From assembly GCA_963732905.1 (NCBI GenBank), contig CAVTBM010000012.1:490241-554240 (forward strand): DNA of 64,000 nt. Direction: 5' to 3'. Below the pieces are notes generated by a model. It saw nothing but the letters and a program-made list of their open reading frames with translations. It had not been told where the DNA came from and ran no database searches. Position numbers and translations under genes: made by a program. Positions 54,511-61,474 of the stretch are shown here, piece by piece. The DNA is from DASQZK01 sp963732905. GTDB lineage: Bacteria; Bacteroidota; Bacteroidia; Bacteroidales; GCA-2748055. The stretch's first letter is position 1; each line of letters begins with the position of its first letter.

Positions 54511-56808
54511 TCATCTCTTTATCATGATCTTTGTTACAGAAGTTGTTTTATCAGTGGTAATTTTTATAAAGTGCATGCCGGTAGTGAGTTCATCAAGAGG
54601 AACATGGATAATGCCTTCTGAAACCGGGCTCTGTACAGTTAAGATTTTTGAACCACGCATGTTGAAAATTTCCACCATCGCGATTTTTTCAGACACAGCC
54701 GGTACTTGAATATTTACATAATTATCTGCAGGGTTTGGGTAAACAGACGGGCCCTTCAAAAGTGTTGAGGCAACAGCCGTATTGTCATTCACCGTAATAT
54801 TGAAACTGACACTCTTCTCATTTTTCCCGTTCAGCAAGGTATCCCCATCGTCATACGCTGTGATGGTAACCTGGACTTCTCCGGCTGATTTTGGTGTGTA
54901 TGTGTAGGTTGCCGTATTTTCGCCAGACGTATAGGTTATTTTTGTACTCTTTATCACATTCGTATTGGTTTTGAAATCTCGCAGGATGACGTTCTGGGTC
55001 CCGGTATTACCATCCGAGATGCCGGTTATTGTAATCGTTTGGGGTCCGGCATTGAGCTTTATCTGTTGATCGGGGATGTTATCGATCGTAGGTTCCTGGT
55101 TGATGAAAGGAATAATCTGTACATCAAAGGAGATCTGCTGTTTTGAAAAGAAGCCGTTATTGTCCTGACCTCCGTCATCCTGAAGTGTAATGGTGATGGT
55201 CGTTGTACCGCTTTGATCAGCCACGGGAAGGAGGTTTAGCGTTCCTGTCGGTTGCCCGGAAGTGTAATCGATCACCGGGTCGGGGATTACAGATGGATTA
55301 GAGCTGGTCGCCGTGATGACGAGGTTCTGGCTATTCAAATCGCCATCACTTATCCCTTCAAGATTTATCATTTTTGAACCATTCGCGTTCATTAGTAAAA
55401 CCATATCATCTACTTTGTTGATGGTTGGAAGGTGATTGGTTCCTTCAGCCACGAGCGTGGTGATACTTTTCGGCTGGAGTACGACTGCAGAGCCATCTGT
55501 AGTCCCGGCATATATGCAATTTTCTGTTGAAGAGGTCCTGTAAAGAGTAAATTCATTGGGTTTATTTTCCATTTGAAGACTGACGGTTTGCGTCTCATCG
55601 GAAGTATTTATGGCCACAATCGTCAGCCGGCTTTCTTCACCATGTTCATATGCTGATATAAAGATTTGTTTAGATTCATCATCAGTACAGTCAACCCGTA
55701 TAGCTCCCGGCCGGATATACCGGTAAAAATTTTTGGATACATAATATATTTTCTTCGGGGTGCCATTGATGATCAAAGCTTCCTGTTCATTTGCACCTAT
55801 ACTGGTATTAACGGTAAGCCAAACCCACCCGGAGAGATTGCCGTATTTTAAAGCAGTGTGAATCAACTGACCGTAGACCAGGGGTCCATCTTGTGCATCC
55901 CATACCGTGGAATAACCTGAAGTCTCTGTCATCCATAGTTCTTTCCCATTTTTTTGTGCAAAGTTTGAGGCTGTTTTCCATCGGGCTGCTGCAGATGAGA
56001 TGGAAGTAGGATTAATGCCGTCGGAATAAGCATGCGTTGCAATTATATCGGTGAAGCTCTTACATTCAGGGTCCTGCATCATTGCGCTCTCATAACCGCC
56101 AAAATTGGAAAGCAGATCTTCAGCAGCGAATATTTTAACATCGATGTTTTCATCCTGAAACCTCTGGCCCAATAACTTGATGATATTTTTCATCTCATCG
56201 TAGCTATAAACACATGAGCTGTACCATTGTCCCCATCTGGGTTCATTTTCCGGGCTGATTGCATAAACCTTGGAACCAGTCTGCTGCTCAAGATACTTAA
56301 TGTAGGAGGAATAAAATTCTGCATATTCGTCATACATGTCGTGGTTCAACCTGTTTGTACATTCAGGATCAGAAGATAAGCAATCGGCTCCTTCCAGGGA
56401 GTTATTGTATTTCATCCATGCGGGAGGTGAAAATACCGAGAGGATTAGTTTGCCCAATCCGGCTGAAACGAATTTGTTGATCACGGCGATCTGGTTTGTT
56501 AAAGCCCCATCTGTCAAATCAAATTGGTTCAGATCTGCAACGAATGGGTCATTATTATCATTGGCGGGTTCAAAAGTCGGAGTGGGGTAGACTCTGAGTA
56601 TGCTCAGTCCCAGATCATTTACAGCCATGTCGGCAATGGTAGCCGAATTGTTGGGGCCATACAGCCAGTCAGGTACGGCTCCGCCAAATCCCTGGATCAA
56701 TTGATATGGTTTGGTCAAATCGATGGACACATTAATAGCCTGGGAAAATACAATCCCACCTGGGAGAATCATACAGAAAGCGAAGATTACGCGTTTTGAC
56801 AGTTTCAT
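54511..56808 (-). CDS. Secreted glycoside hydrolase family 30 enzyme with T9SS sorting domain
   Basis: A 765-residue protein with a signal peptide (MKLSKRVIFAFCMILPGGIV). Residues about 27-445 form the GH30 TIM barrel with its beta side domain. The acid/base is Glu189 in ISPENEP and the nucleophile is Glu295 in WMTETSGY; SVFSPPAWMKYN is also typical. Two Ig/cadherin-like domains follow (about 455-555 and 560-680). The end is a T9SS type A sorting domain (SVYPNPADNYVNIQVPA onward). GH30 members include endo-xylanases, beta-1,6-glucanases and glucosylceramidases; the sequence does not let me choose. Surface display is expected. Confidence 0.92.
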   Translation of the reverse strand: MKLSKRVIFAFCMILPGGIVFSQAINVSIDLTKPYQLIQGFGGAVPDWLYGPNNSATIADMAVNDLGLSILRVYPTPTFEPANDNNDPFVADLNQFDLTDGALTNQIAVINKFVSAGLGKLILSVFSPPAWMKYNNSLEGADCLSSDPECTNRLNHDMYDEYAEFYSSYIKYLEQQTGSKVYAISPENEPRWGQWYSSCVYSYDEMKNIIKLLGQRFQDENIDVKIFAAEDLLSNFGGYESAMMQDPECKSFTDIIATHAYSDGINPTSISSAAARWKTASNFAQKNGKELWMTETSGYSTVWDAQDGPLVYGQLIHTALKYGNLSGWVWLTVNTSIGANEQEALIINGTPKKIYYVSKNFYRYIRPGAIRVDCTDDESKQIFISAYEHGEESRLTIVAINTSDETQTVSLQMENKPNEFTLYRTSSTENCIYAGTTDGSAVVLQPKSITTLVAEGTNHLPTINKVDDMVLLMNANGSKMINLEGISDGDLNSQNLVITATSSNPSVIPDPVIDYTSGQPTGTLNLLPVADQSGTTTITITLQDDGGQDNNGFFSKQQISFDVQIIPFINQEPTIDNIPDQQIKLNAGPQTITITGISDGNTGTQNVILRDFKTNTNVIKSTKITYTSGENTATYTYTPKSAGEVQVTITAYDDGDTLLNGKNEKSVSFNITVNDNTAVASTLLKGPSVYPNPADNYVNIQVPAVSEKIAMVEIFNMRGSKILTVQSPVSEGIIHVPLDELTTGMHFIKITTDKTTSVTKIMIKR

Positions 56809-57239
56809 AGTATAAGTAGTTTAATCATAAATTAAGTGATTTTAGGAGAATAGTGAACATGGTTTATGGATTTATTTGATTATTTTTTTTTGACTGTAAA
56901 GAGGATCAGCCACTTGCAAGGTCACTATCATTTTTGGTTGATTTGTTGATTGAAATTCGAATATTGAACACCGAACATCGTATTTTGAAGTGAAAAAAAA
57001 GAGTGTTCGAAAATTCTTTCTACTCCCATCCGCTGCCATCACCCGTCTCTCGTCTCCCTCCCCCCGCCGTTCTTAAAAAATCTTTCATATCTTTAAAATT
57101 ATATTTACATTTGCAATCCCGAAATGAAAAGCGAGGGGGCAGGGGAGGAAGTCGTTCGGAAAGGAATTCTGAATCCGTCGCCATGTAGCACCAGTGCGGC
57201 AAAGCAGGCAATATAAATTTGATATCTCAAGATTAAAAC
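56809..57239. other. Intergenic region, 431 bases
   Basis: This lies between the divergent GH30 gene and the tRNA-Cys array. It probably has the promoters of both. A stretch near 57050-57160 is rich in C on one side (CCCTCCCCCCGCC) and G on the other. I see no gene. Confidence 0.4.
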
Positions 57240-57308
57240 GGTCGGTTTGCCGGGTAGCCAGGCGTCCCGATGAAAAATCGGGATTACAGCGGTTCGAATC
57301 GGCAGGAT
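57240..57308 (+). pseudogene. Broken tRNA-Cys copy with replaced anticodon arm
   Basis: The first 25 bases match the two intact tRNA-Cys genes that follow except for three changes, and TTACAGCGGTTCGAATC of the T arm is identical. The anticodon arm is replaced by a 19-base hairpin, TCCCGATGAAAAATCGGGA, whose loop lacks U33. The 3' acceptor strand is missing because a deletion of about 30 bases joins the T arm to the flank. It cannot fold into a normal tRNA. It is most likely the oldest of three tandem copies. Confidence 0.8.
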
Positions 57309-57360
57309 GGGAGAGAGAGTAAAGAGAATGGACATACAGAACGCAGATAATTTTATATAA

Positions 57361-57431
57361 GGTCGGTTTGCCGAGTGGCTAGGCGCTGGTCTGCAAAACC
57401 AGTTACAGCGGTTCGAATCCGCTACCGACCT
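57361..57431 (+). tRNA. tRNA-Cys (GCA), copy 1
   Basis: A 71-base cloverleaf. The acceptor stem GGTCGGT pairs with ACCGACC; the anticodon stem CTGGT/ACCAG encloses the loop CTGCAAA, so the anticodon is GCA; the T arm is AGCGGTTCGAATCCGCT. The discriminator base is U, as expected for tRNA-Cys. CCA is not encoded. Confidence 0.96.
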
Positions 57432-57509
57432 CTACCCATGACAGACCTCGGCAGGATTGGAGAGAGAGTAAAGAGAATGGACATATAGCACGCAGATAAT
57501 TTTATATAA

Positions 57510-57580
57510 GGTCGGTTTGCCGAGTGGCTAGGCGCTGGTCTGCAAAACCAGTTACAGCGGTTCGAATCCGCTACCGACCT
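57510..57580 (+). tRNA. tRNA-Cys (GCA), copy 2
   Basis: Identical in all 71 bases to the tRNA at 57361 and placed 149 bases downstream by tandem duplication. Anticodon GCA, discriminator U, CCA not encoded. A terminator hairpin follows at 57590. Confidence 0.96.
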
Positions 57581-57589
57581 CAACAAAGA

Positions 57590-57626
57590 AACCGAATTCC
57601 TAAATAGAAAAGGAGTTCGGTTTTTT
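57590..57626 (+). terminator. Terminator after the tRNA-Cys array
   Basis: The arms AACCGAATTCCT (57590-57601) and AGGAGTTCGGTT (57611-57622) form a stem with one G.T or mismatch site, a nine-base loop, and a run of T to 57626. It lies ten bases past the second tRNA, as expected for a rho-independent stop. Confidence 0.75.
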
Positions 57627-57789
57627 ACTTTACCACTTTTGGTATATAGTTAGCGAATATTTCATTTCTAATGGTTCAGTGTCTTTTTCAGTCATTGTTT
57701 CAAGTACTGCTTCTCTAATAATTGTTTTAACTCATCTGGGTAGATTGTCATTTTAAATCCTGATATGATATTTATATCTTTTATCACTA

Positions 57790-58994
57790 GTGTCATGTCA
57801 AATATAGTATGACGTAATTAAAATATTTTGTATCTTTACAAAAAAACATCATGGTAAAGTACAAAGTAACCTTAACAAGAGAAGAAAGAGAATCATTGAT
57901 GGAAAATACAAGAAAGGGCAACCATACAGCCAAAAAAGTCATCCATTCTCTTATTTTGCTTAATGTTGATCAGGGTCCTCATAACGAGAACCAGCAGACC
58001 AATGAGCAGGTCTGCAAGGTGTTAAAAACAGGCATGCGAACCATTGATCGGGTAAAGCAACGTTTTGTATTAGAGGGTATTGATGCGGCCCTTGGAGTTG
58101 CTCCAACAAGCAGAATATATGAGAAAAAAGTTGATAGAGAAACAGAAGCCCGATTAATTTCAATTGCCTGCAGTGAGCCTCCGAAAGGATTTGGCAGATG
58201 GTCTTTACGTCTGTTGGCTGATCGCATGGTAGAATTAAATTATGTTGATGATATTTCGCATGAAACTGTTAGAAAGGTTTTAAAAAAAACGAACTTAAAC
58301 CTTGGCGAGTCAAAGGTTGGGTAATACCACCACAGCAAAACAGCCATTTTGTTGCAGCCATGGAGCAGGTTCTTGACGTTTACAAGCGACTGTATAATAA
58401 GGCAAACCCGGTAGTATGCATGGATGAAACACCAAAACAGTTGATAAAAGTAGTTCGCAAAGCAGTACCGATGAAGCCGGGATTTGAAAAAAGAGTCGAT
58501 TATGAATATTCACGTAGTGGAGTTTGTAATGTTTTTATGGTTAGTGAACCTCTGGCCGGAAAGCGATATATGAAGGTCACCCAAAACCGGACAAAAAAAG
58601 ACTGGGTGTTGCTGGTACCGTATATTTGTGACAAGCTATACCCTAATGCAAAAATTATAACCTTGATAATGGATAATCTGGCCTCCCACAGCGCAGCAGC
58701 ATTATATGAAACATTTGCACCAGCTGAAGCTAAAAGACTGTGGGATCGTTTGGAGTTTGTTTTCACTCCCAAGCACGGTAGCAGGTTGAATATGGCAGAA
58801 ATAGAACTGAACGTATTAACTAAACAATGTTTAAACAGAAGAATTGAAAAGATAAATACTGTAAAAGCTGAAGTCAGGGCCTGGCAGAATCACAGAAACA
58901 ACAAAAAAGCTAAAATAAAGTGGCAGTTCACAACTGATCAGGCAAGAGTAAAACTGCACAGACTATATCCATCAATTCATGATTGACATGACAC
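57790..58994 (+). mobile_element. IS630-family insertion sequence, complete
   Basis: A 1205-base element with 12-base perfect terminal inverted repeats (GTGTCATGTCAA at 57790-57801 and its complement at 58983-58994). It is flanked on both sides by TA (57788-57789 and 58995-58996), the target duplication of IS630/Tc1 elements. The flank reads CAC-TA before and TA-GTG after, so the target was the palindrome CACTAGTG, which copies the element's own end. The only gene is the transposase, made by a -1 frameshift. Confidence 0.9.
57851..58986 (+). CDS. IS630-family transposase (two frames, -1 frameshift)
   Basis: The first frame runs from 57851 to a stop at 58324 and holds the HTH DNA-binding part (EQVCKVLKTGMRTIDRVKQR). 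The second frame holds the DDE domain: VCMDETP, LIMDNLASH and MAEIELNVL carry the Asp, Asp and Glu. At 58282-58289 a run of eight A (TTA AAA AAA ACG) allows a -1 slip, after which the text reads KKNELKPWRVKGWVIPPQQN and continues into the DDE part, as in intact IS630 transposases. The joined product is about 378 residues. The slip may be programmed, or the A run may have gained or lost a base. The stop codon overlaps the right inverted repeat. Confidence 0.88.
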
Positions 58995-59355
58995 TAGTGT
59001 TGTTAAAAGTTTAAATTTTTATTGATGGAATCCAATTTTTTTAGAAAGAAATCGGTATAAAATTCAGATTCCTGACTGTTAAAAAATAATCAGAAAAAGA
59101 TTAATAATCCCTCCCCGTCCGCAAGGGCCACTGGATGTAAAGAGGATTATTGAAACTGCATCTAAGTATGGAGTTACTTTTCCTGGATTTAGATAATACA
59201 AGTATTTTGATTTTCAGTTAATGCCGGATTAATCCCGCGTTTTCAATGGGGATTCTTGCAAAAAAAACAGGTAGCGATATGAAAGTTGCATTTTTCTTTA
59301 AAGTGTTGATGAAGCAAAAAAAGAATTAAGAATACATCTTACACAGAGCAGTAAA
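58987..59355. other. Degraded region, 369 bases
   Basis: Between IS630 and the Fic fragment I see no intact gene. The bases around 59134-59196 read DVKRIIETASKYGVTFPGFR in one frame and then stop; this resembles the tail of a cupin-type protein and may be a gene remnant, but the match is short. The rest is AT-rich with several stops in all frames. Confidence 0.4.
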
Positions 59356-59808
59356 TTAACTTTGGAAAACCGATCTATACTGCTTTTCAATTAATTCAAC
59401 CTCATCCTCTTCAAGAGCAGAGAATTCCCTGGTTCGTGCCCGATCTGATAATACTCCTTTGTTTTGATCAAGGAAACGGATTAACAGGGCCACCGTCTTA
59501 TCCGGCATTTCAAAATGATCATCCAGCCATGCCTTCATTTGATCATAATGCTGAAGGTATGTGACCTCTTCCGGAATAATGGTCCTGACGGTATAATCAA
59601 TGCAGTCAAACAGGAATTCTGCCTGCAGGGTTGCGTCAAAGTATTTGTAATAATCAGCAGTGTCGTTTAATACTTCAACATTGTGATCCTGTGTTGTTCT
59701 CCATTTGATGAAATTGAGAAGCGGGTGGGAATAACTTTCAAGTACTTTTCGATAGTCCTCAATACGTTCCAAAATTGCCGTTTTAATACCGGAGTAAAAC
59801 GTTACCAC
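59356..59808 (-). pseudogene. C-terminal fragment of a Fic family protein, cut by the transposon
   Basis: The readable frame gives 150 residues matching the C-terminal third of a Fic-type AMP transferase: ILERIEDYRKVLESYSHPLL, KWRTTQDHNVEVLNDTADYY, FFDATLQAEFLFDCIDYT-like sequence, and a winged-helix end (LLIRFLDQNKGVLSDRARTR, then EFSALEEDEVELIEKQY). The catalytic FIC motif (HPFxxGNGR) is absent. The first residues (GTG start) lie inside the transposon's terminal repeat, so the gene has been broken at about 59795. The missing N-terminal part is expected beyond the right end of the transposon, on the minus strand outside this window. Confidence 0.72.
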
Positions 59809-59832
59809 CTACCGGTAAAAAACGATACCACC
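59795..59832. repeat. Left terminal inverted repeat of the IS21-like transposon
   Basis: Outer unit TAAAACGTTACCACC (59795-59809) and inner unit AAAAAACGATACCACC (59817-59832), separated by 7 bases. Both share the core AACGnTACCACC, so they look like two transposase-binding sites, as known for IS21-family ends. The right end carries the same two units in mirror order with the same spacing. Confidence 0.9.
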
Positions 59833-60007
59833 TTCTCTTTGATCAAATTCCGATTGTCTCATATATGCCTTAATGACAGTTTTAAAATTTAAATTTATTT
59901 TATTACGTTTTTGATATCAACAGTCATTTTTTGAAAGAACCGTCTCTAAGCAGCTCAGATATATCTGATATTCAGTAATCTTATGGGTATTTTGAAAGCC
60001 CGTAACC

Positions 60008-60478
60008 ATGCCACCAACCTTTACATGCTTGCATTGTGGTAAAACGCTGCCACAGAATCCCCGTCTAAAAGCCAATCAAAAATATTGTTCCGATATGAGC
60101 TGTCAGCAGGCGCGAAGGAGTGCCAGAAAAAAGGAGCGATATCAAAGTGATAAGATGTATCGCAAAAAGCATCTTGAGGCTCAAAAGGCATGGCGGGAAA
60201 ATCGCCCGGCTCATCAATACCAGCAAGAATACAGGAAAAATCATCCACGGTATGTTAACCGCAATCGCGAGCTACAGAAAGAACGGAATAAAAATCGTCA
60301 AAAAGAACCTGCAGCAATGATTGTAAATGGGACCTCGTTATTCACACCGCCCAATGATGGTGAGACATACGCGATTTTTAAGATGCAAAATGAAAAGATT
60401 GTAAATGGGACCTCGTTTATTGCCAGGATGCAGATATTATCAAAGAAAGAGTCCATTTTGATCGAATCTGGTACTTGA
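60008..60478 (+). CDS. Zinc-finger small protein of the IS21-like transposon
   Basis: A 156-residue protein. Cys7, Cys10, Cys27 and Cys32 (FTCLHCGKTLPQNPR, then QKYCSDMSCQQARR) form a C-x2-C-x16-C-x4-C zinc site. A highly basic helix follows (residues about 35-100, rich in Arg, Lys, Gln and Tyr), which suggests nucleic acid binding. Residues 103-156 are encoded across two of the three direct repeats (IVNGTSLF and IVNGTSFI) and may be little more than translated regulatory DNA. It is the first gene of the transposon operon and ends six bases before the parB-like gene. Role unknown; possibly a DNA-binding regulator or accessory factor. Confidence 0.75.
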   Translation: MPPTFTCLHCGKTLPQNPRLKANQKYCSDMSCQQARRSARKKERYQSDKMYRKKHLEAQKAWRENRPAHQYQQEYRKNHPRYVNRNRELQKERNKNRQKEPAAMIVNGTSLFTPPNDGETYAIFKMQNEKIVNGTSFIARMQILSKKESILIESGT

Positions 60479-60495
60479 TTGTAAATGGGACCTCG
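60319..60495. repeat. Three direct repeats (iteron-like) at the parB-like gene start
   Basis: The 19-base sequence GATTGTAAATGGGACCTCG occurs without change at 60319-60337, 60397-60415 and 60477-60495, at spacings of 78 and 80 bases. The third copy covers the stop region of the zinc-finger gene and includes the ATG of the parB-like gene. The even spacing of about 7.5 helical turns and perfect conservation suggest protein-binding sites, perhaps for the ParB-like protein, the zinc-finger protein or IstA. Confidence 0.88.
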
Positions 60496-61474
60496 ATTGC
60501 AAAGGGTTTTTCAGCCTCCTACATTTACTCATAGAAAAAACCCGATACCGTTGAACCTTAAGATCGAAGAAATACCCATAGAAAGATTTGATCTGTCGCT
60601 TGCCGGGATGCGGATAATCAATCCGGGGTGTGTCAGTCGCATTCAAAACTCCATGCACTTGCATGGTCAACTGCAACCGGTCGTAGCCCACCTCAATGAA
60701 GGCAAATACCAGGTGATCGATGGCATTAAGCGTGTATATGCAGCCATAGAACTGATGATGGAAACGCTTGAGTGTCATGTTCTGGATGTTGATTTAAAAC
60801 AGGCCAAGCTTCTTGTCTTGAGTTATAATCGTCCCCACCAGTCGATGGAAGTCTGGGAGGAGGCCCTGATCCTGGATGATCTTTTAAGAAGACATGATCT
60901 AAGTCAGCAAAGCCTTTCCAGGCTCACAGGTTACAGCCGTTCCTGGGTAAGCCGCAGGCTGTCGCTGATCAGCAGGCTGGATGCGCAACTGGTAAGTGAG
61001 ATCCGGATGGGGGTATTAAACGGCACTCAGGCCCGCGCACTTATAAAGTTGCCGCGCGGCAACCAGATGGAAGTAGCCCGGGTGATCACTTCCTGGGGCT
61101 TTTCCAGCCGGCAGAGTAACGCTTTGGTGGATGCCTTCCTTGAGGCCGAAGACCAGGATCAGCAGCGATACATCCTGGCCCACCCGGAGGTTGCACTTTC
61201 AGACAGAGAACCTGATCTGTCCTATGATATAGACATAGATGATCCCAGGCTGAGCCGATATGGCAATGACCTGATCAAATCGACCCGATATGTCTTTTCA
61301 ATGATCAAGCATTTGCTCTCGTGCTTGGATAAGAGGCAGGTGGTTGCATTAAAGGAAACCGAAAAGAAAATTATCACACCGCAGCTTGAAAAGGTGCAGG
61401 GATATGCCGAAAAGCTGACCAAAGTCATTGACGATTTACAAATCCATGAAAATAAACTCTCTAGAGCAAGATGA
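60485..61474 (+). CDS. ParB/Spo0J-like CTPase-fold DNA-binding protein in transposon
   Basis: A 329-residue protein. Residues about 24-100 form the ParB N-terminal domain (IEEIPIERFDL, then SRIQNSMHLHGQLQPVVAHL), with the CTP-phosphate motif GxxRxxAA as GIKRVYAA (80-87). Residues about 120-195 are the KorB-like HTH (DLSQQSLSRLTGYSRSWVSR, then RRLSLISRL). The C-terminal third is helical and not the usual ParB dimer domain. ParB proteins load on parS sites and slide as CTP-gated clamps. Here no parA is present, and the gene overlaps istA by four bases (ATGA), so a role in transposition rather than segregation is likely. The start ATG lies within the third direct repeat; a TTG at 60551 is a possible alternative. 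Confidence 0.82.
   Translation: MGPRLQRVFQPPTFTHRKNPIPLNLKIEEIPIERFDLSLAGMRIINPGCVSRIQNSMHLHGQLQPVVAHLNEGKYQVIDGIKRVYAAIELMMETLECHVLDVDLKQAKLLVLSYNRPHQSMEVWEEALILDDLLRRHDLSQQSLSRLTGYSRSWVSRRLSLISRLDAQLVSEIRMGVLNGTQARALIKLPRGNQMEVARVITSWGFSSRQSNALVDAFLEAEDQDQQRYILAHPEVALSDREPDLSYDIDIDDPRLSRYGNDLIKSTRYVFSMIKHLLSCLDKRQVVALKETEKKIITPQLEKVQGYAEKLTKVIDDLQIHENKLSRAR

Larger units (their letters stand above)
57300..57581. repeat. Tandem duplication carrying tRNA-Cys
   Basis: Two 133-base copies (57300-57432 and 57449-57581) lie 149 bases apart. Each contains a shared leader (GGCAGGAT.GGAGAGAGAGTA, then AAAGAGAATGGACATA) and a complete tRNA-Cys. The leaders differ at three positions; the tRNA sequences are identical. 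Confidence 0.9.

Noticed and set aside
57640..57780. Possible integrase remnant behind the tRNA-Cys genes
   Set aside because: Only a very short minus-strand frame (MTIYPDELKQLLEKQYLKQ) is readable; no recombinase motif is seen.
60319..60495. Three 19-base repeats considered as a short CRISPR array
   Set aside because: Only three copies, spacers of about 60 bases, no cas genes and overlap with coding sequence; a binding-site array fits better.
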